Of a stretch of DNA of 35,848 nucleotides, positions 1 to 8,324 are shown piece after piece. A model generated the notes under the pieces. It was given only the letters and a program-made list of their open reading frames with translations, had not been told where the DNA came from and made no database searches. Made by a program: the position numbers and the translations under genes. Origin of the DNA: an uncultured Nitrospira sp. (lineage in GTDB: Bacteria; Nitrospirota; Nitrospiria; Nitrospirales; Nitrospiraceae). The DNA is taken from assembly GCA_902500755.1 (NCBI GenBank), contig CABVRV010000033.1:1-35848 (forward strand). The letters run 5' to 3'. Each line of letters starts with the position of its first letter. The first letter of the stretch is position 1.

Positions 1-58
1 TCGCAGTCAAGGGATCATAAAACACGGTGACGCCTTCGTCAAAGGACACGCCATGTTT
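1..58 (-). pseudogene. BrnT-like toxin remnant, cut at the window edge
   Basis: Read on the minus strand directly after the cupin stop codon, this stretch encodes KHGVSFDEGVTVFYDPLTA. It matches the BrnT core KYGISFEEARTVFYDEHA of the intact toxin at 20187-20495. The normal N-terminal part (FEWD...N-L-R) is absent: the residues just before it belong to the cupin reading frame and its TAG stop, so the toxin lacks its own start. BrnT is a ribonuclease toxin of type II toxin-antitoxin systems. The rest of the gene would lie outside the window. That this is a truncated remnant is an inference from the missing start. Confidence 0.6.
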
Positions 59-413
59 CTAAAGATTGGGGAATGACACCTCGAACACCACACACCCGAC
101 GTCGGTCTTAAACGGACCATGCTGTTCTCCGGGAGGGCGGCGTAGTCACCCGCTTCAAGCCAACGATCGAAGGCGCGGTCGTACAGCCGCCCGCTGACAA
201 TGAAAACCTCCTCAGGGTATGCATGGGTCTTCCCCCGAATGCGGACGTATCCGCGCCAGGCAGGAAGCGGGTTAGCCTGGTGTATTCACCCGTCACCGGA
301 TCGATACTCAGTGTGATCTCCTCGGCCATCCCCTCCAGACCTTTGATGGCAGTCCAGCGGCTTCGTTGGTCGGGAGCCAACGGGTTCCAGTAGATTGTGG
401 TCGATTTCGACAT
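59..413 (-). pseudogene. Cupin-domain (ChrR-like) protein, two frameshifts
   Basis: The gene starts with MSKSTTIYWNPLAPDQRSRW and reads normally to ...RFLPGADTSAFGG. The cupin sequence then continues in a second frame (KTHAYPEEVFIVSGRLYD, then WLEAGDYA) and afterwards in a third (RPPGEQHGPFKTDVGC, VVFEVSFPNL, stop TAG at 59-61). Each switch is explained by one lost base: one in the G-rich tract near 230-237, the other near 138-143. With both repaired, a continuous cupin of about 118 residues results, with the HxPEEVF and HGPFKTD segments typical of single-domain cupins. The substrate is unknown. Two independent lesions make a sequencing error less likely but do not exclude it. Confidence 0.75.
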
Positions 414-453
414 TCCCGTCTCAGCACAAGGTGTGGCTCAGTTCTTCGGTGCG

Positions 454-936
454 CTAGGGGAATCGTTTCCGCTGGGTCTTCCGGAACTCCCATGGGGGGA
501 TCGGCTCAGGATCTTCCCACAACCCCTTCTTCGCCTCTCTTGCTTCCAGCTCAAGCCGCTCCAGTTCAGCGTCGTCCGGTGCAGACTTCCGAGCCCACCA
601 ACATCGGCCCTCCTTCACCAAGACGTGACTCACGTTGGTCCCATCCGCAAGCAGCACGTCGGCCATGATTCGCCCATACTTGTCCTTTCCATGAGGCTCG
701 ACCGTGACTTCCATGGCGAAGACGAGGGCTGAGACCGCTGGTTTCACGTCATCACCGTAGGGTTGGCCCTTCTCAGGACAGTCGAGGCCATACAAGTGGA
801 TGCGTTGTGCTTTTCCGAGGCGCACAACTTCGATGGCGCTCCCCTCAAGAACACCGACCACTTCGCCGTTGAAGGAGAATGCTTCGGCTTGGCTGAGGAG
901 AAGGAACAGAACTAAGAAGATAACTCGTAGCTTCAT
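454..936 (-). CDS. Secreted SNase-like (thermonuclease family) protein
   Basis: 160 residues with a clear signal peptide (MKLRVIFLVLFLLLSQAEA) and a staphylococcal-nuclease OB fold. The active-site segment RIHLYGLDCPEKGQPYG gives the equivalents of SNase Arg35, Asp40 and Glu43 (here R45, D52, E55), and DKYGR gives Arg87 (R89). The metal-binding loop, normally D-G-D-T, reads E31-G-S33-A, so the residue corresponding to the calcium ligand Asp21 is Ser. Nuclease activity may therefore be weakened or metal-independent (inference). The C-terminal ELEAREAKKGLWEDPEPIPPWEFR is typical of secreted thermonucleases of this size. The gene is alone, with degraded or empty DNA on both sides. The start is supported by an AAGGCAAG stretch just upstream. 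Confidence 0.85.
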   Translation of the reverse strand: MKLRVIFLVLFLLLSQAEAFSFNGEVVGVLEGSAIEVVRLGKAQRIHLYGLDCPEKGQPYGDDVKPAVSALVFAMEVTVEPHGKDKYGRIMADVLLADGTNVSHVLVKEGRCWWARKSAPDDAELERLELEAREAKKGLWEDPEPIPPWEFRKTQRKRFP

Positions 937-1524
937 GAGACTTGCCTTACGTTATCCGCATCCAATAAGCTACGCCACCGATCGGCTTCTTGACTACGTC
1001 TGCTTCGCCACAATCTTGTCTCTAAATGGTGTCATAGGTCGCCCGCCGAATGATCGTCTTTTGCACGATGAGGCTCAACAATGGTATAGGCCAATCCGCG
1101 TAAGAGCGGGATCTGCTTATTTCTGTCCGTCTACCATGCTATCGAATGGTCGCAGCATAACGCCATAATCATTGGCGTTTCAATGAGTCGTAACTGTAAT
1201 CAAGGTCAGAGTGCAACTTCAGAGGGGCGATCAGCCCGTTTGGGACACTCCTGCGTTTCCCCTTTCAGTCGCCTGCCGATGGGCCTCGCTGGATGACGTG
1301 ATGGGGATACGACGGTAGGCTGAGTCGAAGCGGACGAGCCATGGTCGGGAGAGCTCGTGCACTACGAGGGAACAACTTACTTCACGGGTCGTTGGCGATC
1401 AAGACAATTGATCACTAACCCCTATTTCTTTCCGACTTCGTTCCCAAGCAGTTCCCAGAGACAGGCGGGAGCGGACCAACCACATTGATCTGCCCCCGTC
1501 GTCTCTCGCGGCTATAACATCAAC
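937..1524. other. Gene-poor gap, about 590 bp
   Basis: No convincing coding region, tRNA, repeat or strong hairpin was seen on either strand. Short reading frames here lack ribosome-binding sites and recognisable sequence. The gap separates the SNase-like gene from the 3' end of the secreted acidic protein, both on the minus strand, so the SNase-like gene promoter... must lie in its right-hand part; no clear -35/-10 pair was identified. Confidence 0.5.
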
Positions 1525-2631
1525 TCAGTTCGGACATTGCGGCACTTGAATGTTCAGGCCGGCGCGTGTCGCCAATTCCTCGAATTCGCAAGGCCGGTAC
1601 GCATCATTGATCCGTTTGGTCATCTTGTCGACCCCGTAGCGAATCAAATCACCTGGGGGCACGGGCGTATAAGTTGGAGCTTCGTCTATGCAATTGTCTG
1701 AACCAATTGGTGGTGGTACTGAAGAATTAGCTGCGAGCGTTTGCCTGATTTTCATCTCAACCGCATTATTATAGCCAGCAGGATCGCCAGTTCTCGCTGC
1801 ATCGGTCGTTCCGGCCCACTTGGCGAGGCTGTTGGGGAAATCCGTCACCCTCGTGCCATCATCAGGCTTCGTGTAGAGGATTGGGCTGGGGACAAAATGA
1901 CAGGACTTCCAGGTTGAGATCACCTGGAGAAAGGTCACCTCATTCATATTCGGAAGCCCAGACTCCCTGATGATCTGCGTCAGCAGCTGCCGAAGGTTTG
2001 GGTCCGTTTCTGGCGCATGAATATCCACCTTGGCGAGATCAGGCACCATACTGAGATATCGAGGCTCATTCAACAGGGCTCGAAGCGCTTGTCGCCGGTC
2101 AATCAGATAGATCGAAGAAATGTTGGCATCTCTGCGATTGCCTGTGGCGACCAAACCTGGATTGATTGGATTCAGCATGCCCATCGGTTTGAACTCCCGA
2201 CTGTTGCTATCCTTCACATCCAGGAAGGCTTTCACCCCGCGAACCAAGGCCTTGCCTAAAAAGATGGCCAGGACTGGTGGGTTGCCTTCATCGACTTCCG
2301 TCGTAAAGTCGAGATTGGGGCGCAACGGAAAGCCTTCTTCCAAGGTGCCGCTGACCGCTACGATGGCAAACTTGGTGCCCCCACACTCACCGGTAAAATC
2401 GTTGAGATGATTCTGCAGGTGTACCTGCGCAACGTGGGCAGGTAACTTCAGAGTACTCGGTTTCATTTTCCCATGACTCGGGATATGGCAGATAGTTGTT
2501 TTGGGGCCTCTCCCCCTATCATCATCCTCATCATCATCGCGGTCCGCCAGTGCCACGGACGGAATCCCGACCAGGCTCAGACTCAACAACAGCACACCAA
2601 CTGGCCCTAAGAATCGCTTGAAATCGGACAT
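1525..2631 (-). CDS. Secreted acidic protein with ICHIP motif, function unknown
   Basis: 368 residues. A signal peptide (about residues 1-29, ending SVALA) is followed by an acidic Asp-rich stretch DRDDDEDDDRGRG. Next comes a Cys/His segment beginning TTICHIPSHGK and ending at GEC (about residues 45-83). It resembles the short ICHIPPGNP...H...C module found near the N-terminus or repeated in assorted secreted bacterial proteins. The remaining ~285 residues match no family I recognise; they contain three further cysteines (in WKSCHF, SDNCID and RPCEFE) and end QVPQCPN. Export is well supported. A metal- or calcium-binding role for the acidic stretch is speculation. The gene stands alone. Confidence 0.75.
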   Translation of the reverse strand: MSDFKRFLGPVGVLLLSLSLVGIPSVALADRDDDEDDDRGRGPKTTICHIPSHGKMKPSTLKLPAHVAQVHLQNHLNDFTGECGGTKFAIVAVSGTLEEGFPLRPNLDFTTEVDEGNPPVLAIFLGKALVRGVKAFLDVKDSNSREFKPMGMLNPINPGLVATGNRRDANISSIYLIDRRQALRALLNEPRYLSMVPDLAKVDIHAPETDPNLRQLLTQIIRESGLPNMNEVTFLQVISTWKSCHFVPSPILYTKPDDGTRVTDFPNSLAKWAGTTDAARTGDPAGYNNAVEMKIRQTLAANSSVPPPIGSDNCIDEAPTYTPVPPGDLIRYGVDKMTKRINDAYRPCEFEELATRAGLNIQVPQCPN

Positions 2632-3513
2632 GGTGCACCTCCCAATGGACTAAAGATCCTTGTATCCGCCAAGTTGTGCGAGGACCCAAAGACGGGTGCA
2701 GCGTGATGCCACCGGTCGCGTCATAAACGGGCGCGCATCCTACTGATCTGAGTCCTGAACCTGTATAAGTCTCGGTACTGGAATCCGAAGCGGTCATCTC
2801 ACGCTCCGACAGGAGCGTGCCACCTGGGCGAACCTTTGGAATCAGACGAACTCTCTTGTTGATCGCCCGCTAGCATCAGGGACCGGGTACTTGTGGTCGT
2901 GGACTCAGTCTGAATGATGCCGCGGAGCTAGCGCGGCTGACGTGAAGCCCGCCCATGAACAGGCGAGCAGTGCTGGTCCGGTGGAGTAGGATCGAGCATC
3001 TTCGACCTCCCCCTGGTTCGAAGTGATAGAGGAAGACCTTGCAGCAAAAGAAATAGGAAACAGGAGGCAACAGCTACTCTCTCTTACCCATTGGATCAAC
3101 TAGTAAACGTACTAGTCTGGTCGCAACAAATGTATCTATCAGCATGGTCCATTAATACCTAGCTACACGGTCTGTGTTCTTATTCACCTCCGGGGGATTG
3201 TTGACCGCTGAGCGAGCAAACTATTGGGTGACCTAGGAAACGGCTGTCAAAGGGCGAGGCTCCCATACCGTTGGTGGCGAGGGATCTCGGTCATCCATGA
3301 TCGTGCTACTCCGAACTGCGGAGAAGTTTGCTCCCGCACTATTCTGATCTGAGCCACATAAAGAGGCGGATCTACCGATTGTATGCACGCTACACGCCTT
3401 TGAGTACTCCGAGCATAAGGCCAAAAGCATGAGTTTCAATGAGATGCGGCTGTAGAGCCATTTATGATCGGTTCATATTCCTTCCAACCGGCACAACACG
3501 CCGTGGCCGGCGC
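2632..3513. other. Gene-poor gap, about 880 bp
   Basis: This stretch lies between the start of the secreted acidic protein and the end of hypC. Several reading frames of 60-90 codons exist on the minus strand but none has a ribosome-binding site, family resemblance or plausible codon pattern. The only clear structure is the hairpin at 2800-2819. The left part should carry the promoter of the secreted protein; the right part should carry the end of the hydrogenase operon transcript, where there are overlapping GC-rich dyads (3480-3512) without a T run. Confidence 0.5.
2800..2819. terminator. Perfect 8-bp stem-loop
   Basis: CACGCTCC, a 4-base loop GACA, then GGAGCGTG form a perfect palindromic stem. 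No T run follows on either strand, so a classical intrinsic terminator is not shown. It lies about 170 bp upstream of the secreted acidic protein and about 700 bp beyond the hydrogenase operon end. An operator or transcript-stability element is an alternative. Confidence 0.3.
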
Positions 3514-3762
3514 TCACCCCTCGGTCCCCTTTGAGGATCCTAGCGCTGCCAGGTTGGCGTAGGCCTCCAACGTTCGTCGTGCCGCCGCCTCATCCAACCG
3601 GCTGATCGCAAAGCCGACATGGACGATGACGTAGTCCCCGACTCCGGCTTCCGGAACCAGAGCTAGCGATACTGATTTCGTCACTCCACCGAACGATACC
3701 GTCGCGGTACGGAGCGCGTCACCCTCAACCTTCAGAACTTGTCCTGGGACTGCGAGACACAT
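3514..3762 (-). CDS. hypC: Hydrogenase maturation factor HypC
   Basis: 82 residues beginning MCLAVPGQVL, the hallmark HypC/HybG/HupF N-terminus in which Cys2 (exposed after Met removal) binds the Fe(CN)2CO precursor and the hydrogenase large subunit. The conserved GDYVIVHVGFAISRLDE segment with its His follows. HypC works with HypD as the scaffold for building the Fe(CN)2CO group of the [NiFe] site in the cytoplasm. It is the last gene of the hydrogenase operon, 18 bp after hypF. HypD, HypE and HypB are not downstream, so they must be encoded elsewhere. The length is normal for the family. Confidence 0.95.
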   Translation of the reverse strand: MCLAVPGQVLKVEGDALRTATVSFGGVTKSVSLALVPEAGVGDYVIVHVGFAISRLDEAAARRTLEAYANLAALGSSKGTEG

Positions 3763-3780
3763 TCTCTTGTATGCCTTTTC

Positions 3781-6159
3781 TTACTGAGCGTCATTGAGAC
3801 GGTGTGCCGCGATGACCGCCTGGCCCAACGATAATCCTCCATCATTGGGTGGAACCAGATTATGATTATAAACAGTGAATCCTGCTGCCTCCAACCGTTG
3901 TCTCACTAATGACAGAAGCAGCCGATTCTGAAAACAGCCACCGGTTAGGACAACGCGCGGAAGACCAGCCGCCTGCGCCACGCGAACCACTCCCTCAGCG
4001 AGGCCGACATGAAAGCTGGCGGCAACCAGCTCAGCTCGGCTGCCTCTGCGAAGATCATCCACCATGGCACTCATCATGGGCCGCCAATCGAGCATCCACT
4101 TGGTCCCAGGATTCTCACTTGGCACCAGATCGATCGGATAGCCTGCGTTGCCTCCTCCACTTGTCTCCATTCCTCGCTCGGCAGCAAACTGGACTGCCAT
4201 CGCCGCTTGGCCTTCAAATGACGTTTCGCGGCAGAGTCCTGCGAGGGAGCCGACCGCATCGAACAGTCGCCCCATGCTTGTCGTCCAAGGTGATGCGATA
4301 CCGGACCGGAGCAAGCTTGCGAGCTTCTCACGCTGATCGTCCGCCGACTTCCAAAAAGGAAGGTCATGAATCAACATCTCTTCACCCAGTAGATCCCACA
4401 AGACAGCTGCAGTAGATCGGCTCGGGTCCTTCATGGCTGCTTCTCCACTCAATAACCGAAATGGTTTGAGAGAGGCAAACCGATTGAACTGCCGGTAGCT
4501 CGCAACCAGGAATTCTCCACCCCAGACTTGGCCGTCCGCTCCATAGCCGGCTCCGTCCCAAGCGATGCCCAACACGTCACCGTCGAGCTTGTGCTCCGCC
4601 ATGCAGGAAGCCACGTGAGCATGGTGATGCTGCACGGGAACCAACGGGACAGAGAAACTCGCAGCGAGTTGTCGCGCGAAGCCGGTTGAACGGTAGTCAG
4701 GGTGCAGATCGCAGGCTATAGCCTGAGGCTCGACTTGTAATAGTCGCTGGAGATCCTCGACCGCCTGTCGGAAGGCTCTGTCTGCCTCTAGAGTGGAAAG
4801 ATCGCCAAGGTGCTGGCTCAGCACGACATGATAGTCTGTCAGCAAAGCGACTGTGTTCTTGAGGTGTCCGCCCACGGCAAGGATTGGACCCTGCAAGTTC
4901 TCATTTTCTAGACCGTCACACCAGCGGACGGCCTGAGGCACATAGCCTCGCGCCCGGCGAAGGATCACCACCTCAGGCTTGGGCCTGCCCACCTCACCCC
5001 TGTCGTTGCGACCAGGCGTATCATCAACGACCAATACCACCGAATCATCAACCGGCCTCGCGATCGGCCGATCATGCACGAGGAACGCATCGGCAATTCC
5101 ATTCAGTCGAACCAGCGCCGCCTGCTCATCCGTCACGATCGGTTCTTCGGAGCGGTTGCCACTCGTGGCGACCACGGGTCTCTGGAGCGATCCCATCAAG
5201 AGATGGTGGAGCGGCGTTGTCGGCAACATGACGCCGAGATAGGGATTGCCCGATGCCACGGCGTCAGCGAGGACTGCATCGCGCCGCTTTCGCGCCAAGA
5301 CAATCGGCGCTTGCGGCGAGCGGAGCAGCGCCTCCTCCCCCAAGGACAACAAGCAATAGCTTCTGATCGCATCGATGGATGGAAACAACAGCGCGAAGGG
5401 CTTGTCACGTCTTCGTTTCCGATTTCGTAAGCGCTGGACGGCCTCTTGTGACCTGGCATCAACCCAGAGTTGAAATCCGCCTACTCCTTTCACCGCAAGG
5501 ACGAGTCCTTGTTCCAGCAGAGACACGGCCCGTTGTAACGCCTCTTCTCCATCTGCGACTGCGTGACCCTGCTCATTCCACAAACATAGGCACGGACCAC
5601 AAGTGGCACAAGCGATCGGCTCGGCATGAAAGCGTCGATTGGTTTCAGCCCCATACTCTGCGGCACAGGCCGAGCAGAGCTCGAAGCCTGCCATAGTCGT
5701 ATTGGAGCGCTCGTACGGAATTGCCGTGAGCAGGCTATAGCGTGGGCCACATTGGGTGCAGGTGAGGAACGGATACCGGAAGCGACGGTCGTGTGGGTCT
5801 GCGAGTTCATGCTGGCAGTCGGCGCAAGTCGCGAGATCCGGCGGGATGACGAGAACTCGTTGTCCGGATTCCTCGCTCTGGTTGATCGAAAAGCCGGCGT
5901 CGTCGAGCACTGGAACGACCGTCGTGTTCACGGTCTCGACGGACGCTGAGGACGGGGCGTCGGTGCGCATCCTCTGGAGAAACATCTCCACAACTGGCAC
6001 ACCCCCTTCTGCTTCGATGAGCACGCCGTTTCTGGTATTCTGCACCCACCCCGTCAGCCCCAACTCACGTGCCAGCCGATAGACGAACGGGCGGAATCCC
6101 ACACCTTGCACCGTTCCTTCCACCTCGACCCGTATGCGCTGAGCAAGAGCGTCACTCAT
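3781..6159 (-). CDS. hypF: Carbamoyltransferase HypF
   Basis: About 792 residues. HypF makes thiocarbamate on HypE from carbamoyl phosphate and ATP, the source of the cyanide ligands of [NiFe] hydrogenases. Visible domains: an N-terminal acylphosphatase domain (VEGTVQGVGFRPFVYRLA, residues ~13-30); a double zinc finger with exact C-x2-C-x18-C-x2-C-x24-C-x2-C-x18-C-x2-C spacing (C112 to C187); a YrdC-like domain (ALAVKGVGGFQLWVDA, residues ~250 on); and a Kae1-like C-terminal domain with the HHHAHVASCMAEH metal site and GIAWDGAGYG. The open frame extends 43 codons further upstream, but the ATG at 6159 is chosen because it gives the normal N-terminus and overlaps the hypA stop (ATGA), indicating translational coupling. 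Confidence 0.96.
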   Translation of the reverse strand: MSDALAQRIRVEVEGTVQGVGFRPFVYRLARELGLTGWVQNTRNGVLIEAEGGVPVVEMFLQRMRTDAPSSASVETVNTTVVPVLDDAGFSINQSEESGQRVLVIPPDLATCADCQHELADPHDRRFRYPFLTCTQCGPRYSLLTAIPYERSNTTMAGFELCSACAAEYGAETNRRFHAEPIACATCGPCLCLWNEQGHAVADGEEALQRAVSLLEQGLVLAVKGVGGFQLWVDARSQEAVQRLRNRKRRRDKPFALLFPSIDAIRSYCLLSLGEEALLRSPQAPIVLARKRRDAVLADAVASGNPYLGVMLPTTPLHHLLMGSLQRPVVATSGNRSEEPIVTDEQAALVRLNGIADAFLVHDRPIARPVDDSVVLVVDDTPGRNDRGEVGRPKPEVVILRRARGYVPQAVRWCDGLENENLQGPILAVGGHLKNTVALLTDYHVVLSQHLGDLSTLEADRAFRQAVEDLQRLLQVEPQAIACDLHPDYRSTGFARQLAASFSVPLVPVQHHHAHVASCMAEHKLDGDVLGIAWDGAGYGADGQVWGGEFLVASYRQFNRFASLKPFRLLSGEAAMKDPSRSTAAVLWDLLGEEMLIHDLPFWKSADDQREKLASLLRSGIASPWTTSMGRLFDAVGSLAGLCRETSFEGQAAMAVQFAAERGMETSGGGNAGYPIDLVPSENPGTKWMLDWRPMMSAMVDDLRRGSRAELVAASFHVGLAEGVVRVAQAAGLPRVVLTGGCFQNRLLLSLVRQRLEAAGFTVYNHNLVPPNDGGLSLGQAVIAAHRLNDAQ

Positions 6160-6509
6160 TCCTGGACTATCAATTCGTGGAGCACGACTTCCTGTGCTGT
6201 CGGTCTCGCGATCACCGCATCCCCACAAACCGGACAGACATCGTCTGATTCCGTAACCATTGTGCATTGAGTACAGCGAGGACACCAAGCCTCTCCTGGG
6301 ACAGGGATGATTTCCAATGCCGCACCTTCGGCCTTTGTGCCACGCGCAGCGAGTTGAAACGCCATCTGCAACGCGGAATGATCATGAGCCAGCAAGTGAG
6401 ATAGCGCACTGACCTTGAGTCGCACTGCGGACAGTCTGGTGGATCCAGTTCCGTTCAGCTTCTCCCCTACAGCCTTCACGACTTGTGTCATCAGATGAAA
6501 CTCATGCAT
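6156..6509 (-). CDS. hypA: Nickel insertion protein HypA
   Basis: 117 residues from [11 protein letters not shown]. The His2-Glu3 start is the nickel-binding site of HypA/HybF, so the ATG at 6509 is preferred over one four codons upstream. The zinc site near the C-terminus is CPRC...CPVC. HypA delivers Ni to the immature large subunit together with HypB. The start overlaps the end of the protease gene by 8 bp and the stop overlaps the hypF start, so the three genes are translated as a coupled set. The sequence between the zinc pairs contains one additional Cys (CPRCTQC). Confidence 0.94.
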   Translation of the reverse strand: MHEFHLMTQVVKAVGEKLNGTGSTRLSAVRLKVSALSHLLAHDHSALQMAFQLAARGTKAEGAALEIIPVPGEAWCPRCTQCTMVTESDDVCPVCGDAVIARPTAQEVVLHELIVQE

Positions 6510-6981
6510 GACAGGCTTCACATTCCTGGATGATCCGTTTCACAACGTGATCCAATGCCTCGCCCATAGGGGGCGACAACGGTTGGCCGAGCTCAATATT
6601 CCCAACCTCGACTCCGTACACGATGACGGTAGCTGGAAGGACGTCCATTGCCCGGGCCAGCTCGATCGCCTCCGATACCCCGATGGCATGGCTGGAGCGA
6701 GGAAAGACTTGTCCACCGATCCGGCTCACCGACGCATCGAGTCGATAGATACTGCCGGGAGCCTTCCCACCGCGTGCAGCATCGATCAGAATCACAACGG
6801 ACGCGCCCTTCATCAGTTCGATGAGGTCAACGCCCGCCATCCCCGCTTCGATCACCTCGGCACGGTCACCGATTGTTTGCCGAAGTCGGCGGACAGTCAG
6901 AAGACCGACGGCATCATCACCTCGCAGGTCGTTGCCAAGGCCGATAATCCGAATGGAGGAGGGAGGACCGTTTGTTTTCAC
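6502..6981 (-). CDS. [NiFe] hydrogenase maturation endopeptidase (HybD/HycI type)
   Basis: About 159 residues. It cleaves the C-terminal extension of the large subunit after nickel insertion. The signature [13 protein letters not shown] opens the protein, and two further metal-ligand positions typical of HybD/HycI appear as LIDAARGG (Asp) and SSHAIGV (His). The GTG at 6981 is chosen as the start: it overlaps the stop of the large-subunit gene as GTGA and places the signature about 13 residues in. An ATG further upstream (7050) would lie well inside the large-subunit gene. Position directly after its substrate gene, and before hypA and hypF, is typical. Confidence 0.92.
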   Translation of the reverse strand: MKTNGPPSSIRIIGLGNDLRGDDAVGLLTVRRLRQTIGDRAEVIEAGMAGVDLIELMKGASVVILIDAARGGKAPGSIYRLDASVSRIGGQVFPRSSHAIGVSEAIELARAMDVLPATVIVYGVEVGNIELGQPLSPPMGEALDHVVKRIIQECEACHA

Positions 6982-8288
6982 GCGCTGCCTTCTCTTCTGA
7001 TTTCCAGATTCAGAAAATGGGTCGCACAGGAAATGCACGGGTCGTAGCAACGGATGACCCGCTCGCAGGCCAGGGCCGCCTCCTTATCGGGAAGAGAGAG
7101 GAGGCGCGGCAGGAACAGACGCAGATCCTGTTCAATGCGACATTGGTTCTGCGAGGTCGGCGGAACGATCTTGGCCTTACGGACGATGCCGTCGCCGTCC
7201 ACCTCATACCGATGATAGAGAATTCCTCTGGGTGCTTCCGTGCAGGCCATCCCGATGCCCGGCTGCACCGTAATAGGCGCTGCCGGTACGGGTGGAGGTT
7301 CATACCGCTCGATCAGTCGTAACGATTCTTCCACTGCATAGAGAATCTCGATCGAGCGCGCGATGATCCCGTGAAACGGATTACGCATAGGCAATGCAAC
7401 CGCACAGTCGGCCAAGACCTGCTTGGCCAACGGTGTCAAATGCTCGAGATTCAAGTTCAGACGAGCCAGCGGGCCGACCAGATAGGGCGAGCCTTGCAAG
7501 GTGCAGTGGAGGGCGGTGGAATAAGAGACCTGGTGCTCGGTGAAATGTCGCTCGAACTCATTCACCGAGATCTGCAATCCACTGGAGGCGACGACCTGTC
7601 CTTCATTGAAGGGATACTCATCGGGGTGTCGAAGCGCAACATCATTGTAGTCAGGAGTAAAGTCCGGAAAGTCGAACCCCGCGACCCATCGCACGGTTTC
7701 CACCGCCGCATCGCGCGCCCATGAGAGTTCGTCTTTCATCCCTTCCAGCTCACGGCGAAATGGAACCCGAGAGAAGCCACCCACCTTCACGGAGACCGGA
7801 TGCACCGACCGGCCGCCAAGTAGCGTCATGATCGCATTGCCGGCTTTTTTGAGCCGCAAACCACGAGTCACCACGGCCGGATGGTCTTTCGCCATCGCGA
7901 TGCCGCTCTCGTACCCGAGAAAATCCGGCGCCTGAAGCAGGTAGACATGCAGCGCATGACTCTCGATCCACTCGCCGCAATAGATGAGCCGCCGTAGGTC
8001 TCGCAACGCCCCCTCGACGCGCAGGCCAAAAATCCGCTCGAATGCATGGACCGCGCTCATCTGGTAGGCAATCGGGCAGATCCCGCAGATCCGCGCGACG
8101 ATGTCCGGCACTTCGTCATAATGCCGACCCTGCAAAAAGGCTTCAAAAAACCTGGGTGGCTCGAAAATCTTGAGTTGTACGTCCTGGACTACGTCGCCCT
8201 TCACCGTGACACGGAGCGCGCCTTCCCCTTCCACGCGGGCCACCAGATCGACGGCGATGGTCCTCGTGTGCGTGTGCTTTTCAGACAT
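6978..8288 (-). CDS. hyhL: [NiFe] hydrogenase large (alpha) subunit, group 3b
   Basis: 436 residues. It carries the Ni-Fe(CN)2CO site that splits or forms H2. The N-terminal motif is [19 protein letters not shown] (C68, C71); the C-terminal motif is DPCISCATH (C418, C421, H424), followed by the 12-residue extension [12 protein letters not shown] that the downstream protease should remove after His424. Both CxxC pairs are intact. With its gamma (FAD/NAD(P)) and beta (Fe-S) partners, the gene set matches cytoplasmic bidirectional NAD(P)-linked group 3b hydrogenases, also called sulfhydrogenases because some reduce S0 or polysulfide. Substrate preference cannot be read from this sequence. Confidence 0.96.
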   Translation of the reverse strand: MSEKHTHTRTIAVDLVARVEGEGALRVTVKGDVVQDVQLKIFEPPRFFEAFLQGRHYDEVPDIVARICGICPIAYQMSAVHAFERIFGLRVEGALRDLRRLIYCGEWIESHALHVYLLQAPDFLGYESGIAMAKDHPAVVTRGLRLKKAGNAIMTLLGGRSVHPVSVKVGGFSRVPFRRELEGMKDELSWARDAAVETVRWVAGFDFPDFTPDYNDVALRHPDEYPFNEGQVVASSGLQISVNEFERHFTEHQVSYSTALHCTLQGSPYLVGPLARLNLNLEHLTPLAKQVLADCAVALPMRNPFHGIIARSIEILYAVEESLRLIERYEPPPVPAAPITVQPGIGMACTEAPRGILYHRYEVDGDGIVRKAKIVPPTSQNQCRIEQDLRLFLPRLLSLPDKEAALACERVIRCYDPCISCATHFLNLEIRREGSA

Positions 8289-8324
8289 TCAGCCCTCGAA
8301 GGACGTTCCGCTTCATTACACAGG

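Noticed and set aside
3233-3439. 68-codon minus-strand frame starting MKLMLLALCSEY
   Set aside because: The hydrophobic start is suggestive but short, with no ribosome-binding site, no family match, and continuation unlike a real protein.
6160-6288. 43-residue N-terminal extension of HypF
   Set aside because: It overlaps hypA and precedes the conserved acylphosphatase start; the coupled ATG at 6159 gives the usual HypF length.
6508-7047. 179-codon plus-strand frame opposite the maturation protease
   Set aside because: Antisense shadow of a strongly recognised gene; no domain.
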